From positions 1 to 64,000 of the forward strand of contig NZ_FMMP01000011.1 in NCBI RefSeq assembly GCF_900095725.1: 64,000 nt of DNA, given 5' to 3'. A program made the position numbers and the translations under genes. The stretch is from Cellulosilyticum sp. I15G10I2. GTDB taxonomy: Bacteria; Bacillota; Clostridia; Lachnospirales; Cellulosilyticaceae. Positions 43,546-51,822 of this stretch are shown here, piece after piece. Numbering within the stretch: the stretch's first letter is position 1; every line of letters begins with the position of its first letter. The notes beneath the pieces are model-generated. The model was not told the origin of the DNA. It ran no database searches and saw nothing but the letters and a program-made list of their open reading frames with translations.

Positions 43546-45255
43546 ATGATCATAGAAAGTATATTATTTAATCAATTAGAAATTACAGAAGAAATTAAAA
43601 AAGCCGTTACAGATATGGGCTTTGAAGAAACAACACCTATTCAGACAAAAGCTATACCCGTTATCCTAGAAGGAAAAGACGTTATAGCACAGGCACCTAC
43701 TGGAACAGGAAAAACCTGTGCATTTGGTATTCCGGCAATTGAGGCGATACAGACAGACAATGATAAAGTACAAGTTCTTATACTTTGTCCAACACGTGAG
43801 CTTGTTATTCAGACATCAGAAGAATTAAAATCTTTATATAAGTATAAAGAAGGTGTACGTGCACTGCCAATCTATGGCGGTCAGCAGATTGACAGACAGA
43901 TTCTTGCGCTTAAAAAAAGACCTCAAATTATTATTGGAACACCAGGAAGGGTTATGGACCACTTGCGTCGTAAAACGCTTAAATTTGAACATCTTAATAT
44001 GATAGTACTTGATGAAGCCGATGAAATGCTTAATATGGGTTTTCGTGAAGATATAGATATTATCTTAGAAAGTGTACCGGAAGAGAGACAATTTGTACTC
44101 TTTTCAGCAACACTGCCTAAGGCAATTATGGATATTGCAAACAAATACCAAAAAGATGCAGTAAAGATCAATGTAGTTCACAAAGTGATGACAGTGCCTA
44201 CAGTAGAACAATTTTATCTTGAAACGAGAGAAAGCAGTAAGGTTGAAGTTTTATCTCGTATAATAGATGCTAATAATTTCAAGCTTTCAGTGGTATTTTG
44301 TAATACTAAAAAGAGAGTGGATGATCTTTGTAAGGATCTTCAGACAAGAGGTTATAGTGCAGAAGCGCTTCATGGTGATATGAAGCAATTACAAAGAGAT
44401 AATGTTATGGGACGCTTCAGAAGCGGACTTATAGATATTCTGATTGCCACAGATGTAGCAGCCAGAGGCATCGATGTAGATGATATTGATGCCGTATTTA
44501 ACTATGATGTGCCTAGTGATGAAGAATACTATGTGCATAGAATAGGCAGAACTGGACGCGCAAAAAGAGAAGGTGTATCTTATACTTTTGCTGCCGGCAG
44601 AGAGCTTAGCAAACTTAGAGATATCCAGAAGTATACAAAAAGTAAAATTAAGCTTATTAAACCACCAACTATAGAAGATATTAAAGAAAATAAATTATCT
44701 GGTATATTAGATGAAGTTAAGGATGTTTTAGAGCAAGGCAAGTTAACTAAATACGTTAAATATATCGAACAAATGTTAGATGAACTCGGTGATGTAAGCC
44801 AAGATAACTATGCAACCTCTTTAGAACTTGCAGCAGCTTTTCTTAAAATGACTATGAAAAAAACTATTATGGGTTCTTCAAAAGACGTAAAACCAGAAGA
44901 TTTAAGTTCAGGAATGAGCGCGAGCATAGATGCTTACGAAGGAAATATGGTAAGACTCTTTATCAACGTTGGTAAAAAAGACAACCTTCAAATCAATGAC
45001 CTTGTTAAGTTTATTGCATCGAATACCAATATAGAAGGCAAATCAATAGGCAAAGTAGATATGTTAGATAAATTCTCTTTCTTCGAAATACCAAAAACAC
45101 ATTTGGGAGAAGCAATGTCTAATCTTATTGACCAAACCTTAAAAGGCAGAAAAGTTAACCTTGAAGTTGCCAATAAAAAACAAGGTGGACGCGGCGGACG
45201 CAGCAGCCAAGGCGGTTCACAAGGATCTGGTAATAAAAGCTATAGCAGAAGATAA
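43546..45255 (+). CDS. DEAD-box RNA helicase (DbpA/CshA/DeaD-like)
   Basis: 569 residues. The helicase core has APTGTGKT, PTRELVIQ, GTPGRVMDHL, DEADEM, SAT and HRIGRTGRA in order (about 1-360). A helical linker leads to a DbpA-type RNA-binding domain (about 465-545), and the tail is rich in Gly, Arg and Ser (GGRGGRSSQGGSQGSG). It would unwind rRNA or mRNA structures in ribosome assembly or cold adaptation. Single gene with its own promoter and a strong terminator. Confidence 0.95.
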   Translation: MIIESILFNQLEITEEIKKAVTDMGFEETTPIQTKAIPVILEGKDVIAQAPTGTGKTCAFGIPAIEAIQTDNDKVQVLILCPTRELVIQTSEELKSLYKYKEGVRALPIYGGQQIDRQILALKKRPQIIIGTPGRVMDHLRRKTLKFEHLNMIVLDEADEMLNMGFREDIDIILESVPEERQFVLFSATLPKAIMDIANKYQKDAVKINVVHKVMTVPTVEQFYLETRESSKVEVLSRIIDANNFKLSVVFCNTKKRVDDLCKDLQTRGYSAEALHGDMKQLQRDNVMGRFRSGLIDILIATDVAARGIDVDDIDAVFNYDVPSDEEYYVHRIGRTGRAKREGVSYTFAAGRELSKLRDIQKYTKSKIKLIKPPTIEDIKENKLSGILDEVKDVLEQGKLTKYVKYIEQMLDELGDVSQDNYATSLELAAAFLKMTMKKTIMGSSKDVKPEDLSSGMSASIDAYEGNMVRLFINVGKKDNLQINDLVKFIASNTNIEGKSIGKVDMLDKFSFFEIPKTHLGEAMSNLIDQTLKGRKVNLEVANKKQGGRGGRSSQGGSQGSGNKSYSRR

Positions 45256-45290
45256 TCCGAGCGACGGATAATCCAAATACAAAACTAAGA

Positions 45291-45332
45291 AGACATAGGC
45301 CATATCACTGTGATATAGGCCTATGTCTTTTT
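45291..45332. terminator. Bidirectional terminator between helicase and folA
   Basis: AGACATAGGCCATATCAC pairs with GTGATATAGGCCTATGTCT with one bulged base, T-rich on the + side and A-rich ahead, so it works both ways. Confidence 0.9.
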
Positions 45333-45810
45333 AGTTTCTATCCCATACGGTAAATTCAAAGGAGCAGTTATCAGATGTAAGGGTGCTGCCTTTGAAGCGT
45401 TGTACTAGTGTGAAATCATCGGAGTAACTAGGAAACGGCGTATCGCCTTCGATCACTTTATCTACCATAGTAATATATAAACGGTTAGTAAAAGGAAGAA
45501 ACAGCTCGTAGATCTCCCCGCCGCCTATGATATAACTTTCATGTTCGGCGCTGCACATGATGAGTGCTTGTTCAAAGCTGTGAAGTACTGTAACACCATC
45601 TGGTTTAAAGGTGGTATCTCGTGTTAAGACGATGTTTTTTCTATTAGGAAGAGGGCGTCCGATGCTTTCATAAGTTTTTCTTCCCATAACTACCATGTGG
45701 CCTTTAGTTTTTTCTTTGAAATATTGTAGGTCCTCTGGGATATGCCAAGGCAGTTGGTTGTTGATGCCGATTTGATTGTTTTTACTTGTAGCTACGATAA
45801 TGTTTATCAT
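45331..45810 (-). CDS. folA: Dihydrofolate reductase
   Basis: 159 residues, normal length. INIIVATSKNNQIGINNQLPWHIPEDLQYF is the N-terminal substrate/NADPH loop (Trp-His, Glu at the active site), with VVMGRKTYESIGRPLPNR and YIIGGGEIYELFLP as further signatures. It reduces dihydrofolate to tetrahydrofolate with NADPH and restores the folate used by ThyA, whose gene lies upstream on the same strand beyond the repeat cluster at 45874-46280. Confidence 0.97.
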   Translation of the reverse strand: MINIIVATSKNNQIGINNQLPWHIPEDLQYFKEKTKGHMVVMGRKTYESIGRPLPNRKNIVLTRDTTFKPDGVTVLHSFEQALIMCSAEHESYIIGGGEIYELFLPFTNRLYITMVDKVIEGDTPFPSYSDDFTLVQRFKGSTLTSDNCSFEFTVWDRN

Positions 45811-45873
45811 GAGTTTAACTCCTTTTTGAAAATTTTGGATATGTATAGGGGGTGATTGCCAAATTATATTGGG

Positions 45874-46280
45874 TATATGAGGGAGTCCGCTTGGCAGTCA
45901 GGGGATATCTTTTGCCTCTCCCGCCTACCCACCAGACTGTCCGAAAACTACAATTTTGCTTTTTGAGATGGTCCGCATGAGAATTTTAGGGTACTCCAGC
46001 TGCTCACTTACGCATTTCTAAAAATCTAGGCGCTTTTTTCAAATGAACGCCGCAAACTCGCTGGCGACTTTAGTCGCTTGATCAATACAGTGCGAGCTAA
46101 GTACCATTTGAAAAAACCACCAAGATTTTCGGAGCGGAATGTCTCCAGAGGCAGCTTCCGCACCCTAAAATCCCCATGCTAATCTTCAGAAAAAGTCAAA
46201 TGGCACTAGTTTTCGGACAGTTTGCCACAGCCAATCTGGAGCCTTGTCAAAAGGCATCCCCTGACTACCTCGCTAGTCTT
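45874..46280 (+). repeat. Family B hairpin repeat, copy 2, split by a family A element
   Basis: The left half (45874-45932: TATATGAGGGAGTCCGC, then GTCAGGGGATATCTTTTGCC) and right half (46225-46280: ending ATCCCCTGACTACCTCGCTAG) are complementary arms of a family B hairpin separated by family A copy 2. The gap 45811-46356 between folA and thyA contains this composite and nothing else obvious. Confidence 0.75.
45933..46224 (+). mobile_element. Family A MITE-like element, copy 2 (best preserved)
   Basis: 292 bp, non-coding. The inverted ends ACTGTCCGAAAACTA (45936-45950) and TAGTTTTCGGACAGT (46207-46221) are perfect over 15 bp and extend to 18 bp with one mismatch. The whole element folds back on itself (ATTTTAGGGT/ACCCTAAAAT, AGCTGC/GCAGCT, TTTTTTCAAAT/ATTTGAAAAAA). 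It is flanked by target duplication CCAC (45929-45932 and 46225-46228). Removing element and one CCAC restores CTACCCACAGCCAA-like sequence as in family B copy 1. Confidence 0.85.
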
Positions 46281-46356
46281 TATCAATTATAGATCCACTA
46301 TTAAATTAGGTACTACTTATTATAGATAATTTATTTCATTATAAATGAGTCTGCTG

Positions 46357-47319
46357 CTATACAGCTACAGGGGCTTTGATTGCAGGGTGTGGATCGTAAT
46401 TAAGTAGTTCTATATCTTGAACATCAAAGTCGAATATATTTTTGATAGCTGGATTTAACTTAAGTGTTGGCAGTTTTCGGGGTTCTCTGGACATTTGCAG
46501 CTTAATTTGTTCAACGTGGTTTGAGTAAATATGCACATCTGCACCGGTGTAGATGAGGTCTCCGACTTCTAGACCGCATTCGTTGGCGATGAGGTGAGTA
46601 AGCAGTGCATAGGAGGCGATGTTGAAGGGAAGGCCTAAGAACACATCGTTTGAACGCATGTTAAACATACAGCTTAGTTTACCTTCGAGGACGTAGAATT
46701 GAAAGCAGAAGTGGCAAGGGGGCAGCTGCATAAGACCTTCGTATACAGAGTCAACGGCCCAAGCGTTAACGAGAAGTCTTCTGGAGGTTGGATTTGTTTT
46801 AATTTCATTAATCACCCATTTGATTTGATCGTAGGTTTTGCCGTTTGCACCTTCCCAGCTGCGCCATTGTTTGCCGTAGACATTGCCGAGGTCTCCGTAG
46901 TTTTTGGCGAAAGTGTCATCTGAAAGGACCTTTTCTTGGTAGATATTCATTTGTTCTTGATAGCGATTGTTAAAGTCTTCATCCTCTGTGCTTCTGATAC
47001 CAAAGTTTGTCATATCGGGACCGGTATAGTCTGTAGAACTAATCCATTTTTGAAAACCCCACTCATCCCATATATGATTATTGTTTTCGAGTAAGTAACG
47101 CACATTTGTATCGCCTTTTAAAAACCATAATAGCTCACTTACGATAAGGCGAAAAGGGACGCGTTTGGTTGTAAGAAGGGGAAAGCCTTGAGAGAGGTTA
47201 AAGCGTAGTTGATGACCAAAGATGCTGATCGTACCAGTACCAGTACGGTCCCCTTTAAAAACACCATTTTTTAATATATAATCACACATAGCTAGATAAT
47301 CTTTATCGACTTGATTCAT
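46357..47319 (-). CDS. thyA: Thymidylate synthase
   Basis: 320 residues of the ThyA family. [20 protein letters not shown] is the N-terminal signature and [12 protein letters not shown] holds the catalytic Cys202; [12 protein letters not shown] binds dUMP. It is longer than E. coli ThyA (264) because of the insert around residues 90-150 seen in many Gram-positive versions. It methylates dUMP with methylene-tetrahydrofolate. GGAGGAAAT precedes the ATG, which overlaps the end of the upstream esterase gene by 17 nt, so translation is coupled. Confidence 0.97.
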   Translation of the reverse strand: MNQVDKDYLAMCDYILKNGVFKGDRTGTGTISIFGHQLRFNLSQGFPLLTTKRVPFRLIVSELLWFLKGDTNVRYLLENNNHIWDEWGFQKWISSTDYTGPDMTNFGIRSTEDEDFNNRYQEQMNIYQEKVLSDDTFAKNYGDLGNVYGKQWRSWEGANGKTYDQIKWVINEIKTNPTSRRLLVNAWAVDSVYEGLMQLPPCHFCFQFYVLEGKLSCMFNMRSNDVFLGLPFNIASYALLTHLIANECGLEVGDLIYTGADVHIYSNHVEQIKLQMSREPRKLPTLKLNPAIKNIFDFDVQDIELLNYDPHPAIKAPVAV

Positions 47320-48109
47320 TCATATTTCCTCCTAGTTGTTGATTAAGCCAGCTCATTGCAAGCTGAACTTCGGGGTCCCAGTAATAAAAGTCATGTCCAC
47401 CGGGGCCTTGGTGATAGGTTACATCATAACCTAATGTATCTAAATGGCTTTTAAACGATGCGTTATCTGTATATAAAAAATCCTCAGTGCCGCAGCACAT
47501 ATATAAGGAAGGTTTTGATTCTTGCAAGACTGCCCTAGAGGCAAGTGAAAACACATTATGAGGTGTTTCATGGAGTGCTTCAGGTCCTCCAAAAGCAAGC
47601 TGGATATCATAAGATAAGTCCAGAAGATGGGCATATTCATGGATTTTTTTAATATCCAAAGGGGCAGAAAGACTAAAGGCGGCTTTGTACTTATGGGGTT
47701 GTGATAAAGCTATCTTAAAAGCACCGTAGCCACCCATAGAAAGGCCGCCTATAAAACGCTTATTAGATTCTTTGGCTAAAGGGAAAAATGCTTCGCAGGT
47801 ATTAATAAGCTCTTCGCTGATATAGCTATAGTATGGAGACCCATAAACCATATCGGTATAGAAGCTTCTGGCACCAAAAGGCATGATAACGGCAATGCCA
47901 TAGGTTGAAGCATACCTGTCAATCGCACATTTTCTGGACCAGATCGTATGATCATCTCCGAGTCCATGCAATAAATAAAGCGTAGGGAAGCCGTCTGGGG
48001 GTATAGCATAACCACCTTTTTTATGAGGAATATCCTGAGGCAGACATACATTCATGTTAGCTGTAAAACCAAGCACCTCAGAATAGTAACTGCATTGTAT
48101 AAAAGCCAT
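47303..48109 (-). CDS. Alpha/beta-hydrolase esterase (esterase D / EstA family)
   Basis: 268 residues. [15 protein letters not shown] carries the nucleophile Ser, HDFYYWD the catalytic His, and an Asp lies in [10 protein letters not shown]. The family includes tributyrin esterases, acetyl-xylan-type esterases and S-formylglutathione hydrolases. There is no signal peptide, so it is cytoplasmic. It shares a transcript with thyA, probably by chance of gene order. It may deacylate sugars imported from plant material. Confidence 0.87.
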   Translation of the reverse strand: MAFIQCSYYSEVLGFTANMNVCLPQDIPHKKGGYAIPPDGFPTLYLLHGLGDDHTIWSRKCAIDRYASTYGIAVIMPFGARSFYTDMVYGSPYYSYISEELINTCEAFFPLAKESNKRFIGGLSMGGYGAFKIALSQPHKYKAAFSLSAPLDIKKIHEYAHLLDLSYDIQLAFGGPEALHETPHNVFSLASRAVLQESKPSLYMCCGTEDFLYTDNASFKSHLDTLGYDVTYHQGPGGHDFYYWDPEVQLAMSWLNQQLGGNMNESSR

Positions 48110-48271
48110 ATAAAAGTCGCTCCTTTAATAAAATGTTCATCGTTTTAAGTATATCCTAAATGCCTAAAAAGTACAATTTTTTTGGCATGCAAATGTTCAT
48201 AGTACTCTAACTCAGGAAAAAAGAGGATGTATGAATTGAAGATATTCCACATAAAATATCTTTAAAGCACC

Positions 48272-48300
48272 TTGATTTTTAATAGGGATTATGATAATCT
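48272..48300 (+). promoter_or_regulatory. Promoter of the cold-shock gene
   Basis: TTGATT (48272-48277), 17 nt, TAATCT (48295-48300), giving a leader of about 128 nt. Confidence 0.5.
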
Positions 48301-48338
48301 AATGGTGTAAGTTAAAATATTGAAACAAAAACGATAGG

Positions 48339-48428
48339 TAGGCCTCTTGTAACAAAAAACATGGCAAGACCGAAAAACGTTTTGCGTAACAGTGTTTTAG
48401 CAATAAAGAATTTTTTTAAGGAGGCCTA
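48339..48428 (+). promoter_or_regulatory. Long cold-shock leader with ribosome binding site in a long-range stem
   Basis: TAGGCCTC (48339-48346) is the perfect inverted copy of GAGGCCTA (48421-48428). The latter contains part of the AAGGAGG ribosome binding site of the cold-shock gene at 48435, so the leader can hide it. The 325-bp gap 48110-48434 holds this leader, its promoter and the promoter region of the divergent esterase gene. Confidence 0.55.
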
Positions 48429-48434
48429 GTTAAT

Positions 48435-48632
48435 ATGACAGGTAAAGTTAAATGGTTTAATGCAGAAAAAGGTTTTGGATTTATTGAAAGAGACGGCGGA
48501 GATGATGTATTCGTACATTTCACAGCTATCCAAGGAGAAGGTTTCAAAACTTTAGAAGAAGGTCAAGAAGTTAACTTCGATATCGTTGATGGTAACAGAG
48601 GACCACAAGCTGCAAACGTAACTCGCGCTTAA
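48435..48632 (+). CDS. Cold-shock protein (CspA family)
   Basis: 65 residues, a single cold-shock domain. KGFGFIERD (RNP1) and DVFVHF (RNP2) are intact. It binds single-stranded RNA/DNA and melts mRNA structures. It is a single gene with a long leader and a strong terminator, as usual for the family. Confidence 0.97.
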   Translation: MTGKVKWFNAEKGFGFIERDGGDDVFVHFTAIQGEGFKTLEEGQEVNFDIVDGNRGPQAANVTRA

Positions 48633-48659
48633 TTTAAGCCAATTACTATAGCATAATTA

Positions 48660-48693
48660 TAGCCACTCACTTTTTGGTGAGTGGCTTATTTTT
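48660..48693 (+). terminator. Terminator of the cold-shock gene
   Basis: TAGCCACTCAC pairs with GTGAGTGGCTT around TTTTTG and is followed by a T-rich run. Confidence 0.9.
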
Positions 48694-48738
48694 GTGTCTG
48701 CATTTTCTTATTTAATAAAGGAGAACTATTGCTATATA

Positions 48739-48803
48739 CTACAAAAGTAGCATAGGGAGTATACGATAGGACCATGAACAAATGTGTAGTTGATAAGTAT
48801 TAT
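48739..48803 (+). promoter_or_regulatory. Dyad plus -10 box upstream of the small membrane protein gene
   Basis: CTAC-AAAA-GTAG (48739-48750) and a -10 box TATTAT (48798-48803); the dyad centre is 53.5 bp from the first base of the -10 box. The same arrangement occurs at 51704 and 52893. The dyad would sit near -65, suited to an activator. Confidence 0.65.
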
Positions 48804-48841
48804 AGAATAAGGGATTATACTAGGAAGCTGAGGGGAGTCAG

Positions 48842-49126
48842 GTGCTAAGAAAAAAGTTCGCATGGATCATATTGATTTTAGGACTTATGATAAATAATAT
48901 AGGATTTGCCATAATAATAGGGGAAAGCTTTGACAAACCTTTATTTTTGCAAAATAAATTATATAAAACATACGAAGAAAAGGAAGAAGAGATGATTATA
49001 ATCGATGAAGAGATTCCTGGAGGAGAGGCTGTTCAAAAAAATAATCAAAAATTATTGGGCTATAAGCTCTATGTTTTAGGATTGATAGTAGTCCTTATAT
49101 ATTTAGTTATAAGGAAAGTAAAATAG
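48842..49126 (+). CDS. Small surface/membrane protein with an IPGG motif
   Basis: 94 residues starting at GTG (GAGGGGA upstream). An N-terminal hydrophobic segment (residues 7-27) could be a signal peptide or anchor, a charged middle part rich in Glu follows, then IIIDEEIPGG, and the protein ends with a second hydrophobic segment and basic residues (RKVK). The DEEIPGG motif recurs twice in the LPXTG protein at 55905 (DEDIPGG and DETIPGG). It is the first gene of the region with the shared dyad promoter. No known family recognised. A regulatory or accessory part of the fibre system is likely from context only. Confidence 0.7.
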   Translation: MLRKKFAWIILILGLMINNIGFAIIIGESFDKPLFLQNKLYKTYEEKEEEMIIIDEEIPGGEAVQKNNQKLLGYKLYVLGLIVVLIYLVIRKVK

Positions 49127-49206
49127 AAAAAGTATATAATATATTGACTATTTTGTAAATTTTTTGTAAACTTTAAGTAATCCATATATTGTAAGTAGGG
49201 GTCAAC

Positions 49207-50844
49207 ATGAGAACTAAATACAAGTTGAAAAAAGTTAATATTGCAGAAATGGTTGTTATCTATAGATATATTTCGCTAGTTGCGACTTCTTATTTTTATA
49301 TTATGACAATGAATGAGCATAGTTTGGGAAGGAAAGCATTTATTATATCAGGGATGACTATTACTTCCATTATCATGAATTATCTCTATGGACAAAATAA
49401 GGGAGAGGTACAAAAAATAAGTTTATTGCTGCTTACGGAGACCATAGGCAATAGTCTGCTCTTAATACTATCTGGAGGGGTGCAGAGTCCTTATGTGTGG
49501 TATGTGTTTAACACAGTATTTGTAGCAGCAATAGAGATAGGGAGCTATTTATCTTGGATTAATATGTTTGTTTATATAGGGAGTATCATTTTTTCAAGAG
49601 AGGTACTGCTGCTTTCTGATATTAATGCTATCTCAGGGATCGTCTTGGTTACGGGAGGACTACAGATCTTTGTAAGCTATGCCAAAGAAATCGAGCGAAA
49701 AAGCAGTGAAATCATGTATGTCAATGAGCAGCTCAAAAAATCTAATATGAGGGTGGAAGAGACACTTGAATATGTGGTTAAAATTTATGAAGCCATTCAT
49801 TTATTCAGCAGTCAAAATAATAGTAAAAGTCTTATAGGATTGATGTTAGATTATACGACTCAAGTTTTAAATAGTGAGGGAGCACTTTTTATTAAAGTTG
49901 AAGAACAAAGTGAAGGTTATAGTCTTTATACTAGAGATTTAGATGAAAAACTAGCGCAAGATATCTTTCAAAGAATACTTACAGGTGATGAAGTGCAAAA
50001 AGATAGAAACGAAAATTGGCACTTAACTATGAATAACACAAACTTTGCAGGAATAAGTATAAAGTACTCTCATAAAATATTTGGTATTTTAGTGGTGAAA
50101 AATAGTGAAGACCTAGAGAAATTAAGTTTTATAGCTCAGTTAAGCGGTATGCTTTTTCAACAATTTAGTTTAGAGGAAATGAATGATCTTTTAATCGTAG
50201 AGCAAGAGCAAAATCGCATAGCCAACGAGATTCATGATAGCGTGCTTCAAAAATTATTTGCTGTATCTTGTAATTTATTTACTATATCTAAAATGGCCCA
50301 TAAGATGGAGAAAACGCAAATTACAGAGGAGCTTAATACCAATAGAAAAAGCATTAATCATGCTATGACAGAGCTAAGAAGAACTATATATGGTCTAAGT
50401 TCCTATAAAGGCGGAACGAATAGTTTTCAAGATAAAGTTCATAGTTATATTGAAGAAATGAAGAACCTACATAATATAAAGATCGAACTGACAACAGATG
50501 GGGATAATAGACAGCTTACAACCAAAGAACAAACTTCTTTATACAGGGTGATATGCGAGAGCGTTGCTAATGCTATCAAACATGGCAAAGCAAGCATTAT
50601 TGAAATAAACCTTAATATGTCTTATAGAGAAATCAAGATAATTATAAAAGATAACGGTATAGGGTTTGACCCTAAAATAATAAAAACGAAAGAAACGTTA
50701 GGATTAGGCCTAAGGAATATGCACTATCTGGCAGCTTCATTAGGAGGAAACATGGAGATTCACTCAGATCCTGAGTGGGGGACGATATTGGAGATGAGTA
50801 TACAAAGCCGAGAGGAAGAGTATATAAGAAAGGAAATCGTATGA
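49207..50844 (+). CDS. NarL-type sensor histidine kinase
   Basis: 545 residues. About five hydrophobic segments lie in the first 160 residues, followed by a coiled-coil linker, a GAF-like region (about 195-325), and a HisKA_3 domain with His343 in NEIHDSVLQKLF. The HATPase part has CESVANAIKHG and DNGIGFDP. It should sense a signal at or in the membrane and phosphorylate the regulator encoded next, whose start overlaps by four bases (ATGA). Its position directly ahead of the TasA-like genes suggests it controls them. Confidence 0.92.
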   Translation: MRTKYKLKKVNIAEMVVIYRYISLVATSYFYIMTMNEHSLGRKAFIISGMTITSIIMNYLYGQNKGEVQKISLLLLTETIGNSLLLILSGGVQSPYVWYVFNTVFVAAIEIGSYLSWINMFVYIGSIIFSREVLLLSDINAISGIVLVTGGLQIFVSYAKEIERKSSEIMYVNEQLKKSNMRVEETLEYVVKIYEAIHLFSSQNNSKSLIGLMLDYTTQVLNSEGALFIKVEEQSEGYSLYTRDLDEKLAQDIFQRILTGDEVQKDRNENWHLTMNNTNFAGISIKYSHKIFGILVVKNSEDLEKLSFIAQLSGMLFQQFSLEEMNDLLIVEQEQNRIANEIHDSVLQKLFAVSCNLFTISKMAHKMEKTQITEELNTNRKSINHAMTELRRTIYGLSSYKGGTNSFQDKVHSYIEEMKNLHNIKIELTTDGDNRQLTTKEQTSLYRVICESVANAIKHGKASIIEINLNMSYREIKIIIKDNGIGFDPKIIKTKETLGLGLRNMHYLAASLGGNMEIHSDPEWGTILEMSIQSREEEYIRKEIV

Positions 50845-51479
50845 CACTATTAATTGTTGATGATCATGAGATTGTAAGGAAAGGGCTGCTGGCCAGCTTT
50901 GCTGTTGAAGAGTGCTTTGAGAAGATCGAAGAAGCGTCTAATATAGAAGATGCCATGAAAGTGCTGCGTATCTCAAGACCTGATATTACGCTTTTAGATA
51001 TCAATCTAGCAGGTAAAGAAAATGGCCTAGATCTTATAACAAAAGCAAAAAAAGAAAATATTGTTACAAAGTTCGTGGTGCTGACATCTTCATCTCGAAA
51101 AGGAGATTTTGTAAAGGCTAAGGAACTAGAAGTAGAGGGATATATTTTAAAGGATTCTAATGTAGAAGATATTATTTATGGTCTAAAATGCATTGGCAGA
51201 GGAAGAAAGTTCTACGACGCTGGGGTAGAGACACAAGTAAAAAAGGGGCAAAACAGTCATTTGCAGGAAGTGCTTACCGAGAGAGAGTATGAAGTGCTCA
51301 TAGAACTTGGCAAAGGCTATACTAATACACAGATTGCAGAGAAGCTTTTTATTACTGAAAACACAGTGAAAAAACACATCAGTAGCCTGCTCGGAAAGCT
51401 CGGAATGACCCACCGCACAGAAGCAGCCTTATTTGCTGCCAGACAATGGCGGCGCAAAGAGGATTTGGGGGTTAAATAG
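50841..51479 (+). CDS. NarL/FixJ family response regulator
   Basis: 212 residues. The receiver domain begins TLLIVDDHE and has the phosphoacceptor Asp53 in TLLDINLAG. A LuxR-type helix-turn-helix occupies the last about 65 residues (LTEREYEVLIELGKGYTNTQ, NTVKKHISSLLGKL). Start 50841 overlaps the kinase stop; AGAAAGGAAATC is the site. NarL-type dimers bind short inverted repeats, and the three [C/G]TAC-N4-GTAG dyads nearby are the natural candidates. Confidence 0.94.
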   Translation: MTLLIVDDHEIVRKGLLASFAVEECFEKIEEASNIEDAMKVLRISRPDITLLDINLAGKENGLDLITKAKKENIVTKFVVLTSSSRKGDFVKAKELEVEGYILKDSNVEDIIYGLKCIGRGRKFYDAGVETQVKKGQNSHLQEVLTEREYEVLIELGKGYTNTQIAEKLFITENTVKKHISSLLGKLGMTHRTEAALFAARQWRRKEDLGVK

Positions 51480-51488
51480 TTTAGGGGG

Positions 51489-51600
51489 TATATGAGGTCC
51501 GCAAGGCGCGGGAGGGGTGTCTTTTGGTCTTCCACGCCTACCCACAGCCAACCCGAGTCAGCCCAAAAGACACCCCTCTCACCCCTCGCTAGTACTTGAA
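51489..51600 (+). repeat. Family B hairpin repeat, copy 1 (uninterrupted)
   Basis: About 110 bp just after the response regulator stop. GAGGGGTGTCTTTTGG pairs with CCAAAAGACACCCCTC, with loop sequence including CGCCTACCCACAGCC. The ends (TATATGAGGTCCGC, CTCGCTAGT) match copy 2. The gap 51480-51822 holds this repeat, a terminator at 51645 and the TasA-like promoter. Confidence 0.75.
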
Positions 51601-51644
51601 TAGATATACTCTTTAATTAAAAAACATAAGAATATTTAAATCTT

Positions 51645-51670
51645 AAAGGGACCCGAGGGGTCTCTTTTGT
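51645..51670 (+). terminator. Terminator of the two-component operon
   Basis: AAAGGGACCC pairs with GGGTCTCTTT (one G-T pair), with T-rich sequence after it. Confidence 0.75.
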
Positions 51671-51703
51671 TGTAATTTATACTATTTTTAAATATTGAAT
51701 ATG

Positions 51704-51768
51704 GTACGAAAGTAGTAGCCTACACTACACGAAATGGTAATGTTAGGAAATTGAAGGTAACATATAAT
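51704..51768 (+). promoter_or_regulatory. Dyad plus -10 box upstream of TasA-like gene 1
   Basis: GTAC-GAAA-GTAG (51704-51715) and TATAAT (51763-51768), the dyad centre 53.5 bp from the -10 box. No good -35 box is present, as expected for an activated promoter. Confidence 0.7.
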
Positions 51769-51822
51769 AACATCATAAACAAAGTAATCACTATAAAAAA
51801 TAAATAAGGGGAGATTAAAAAA

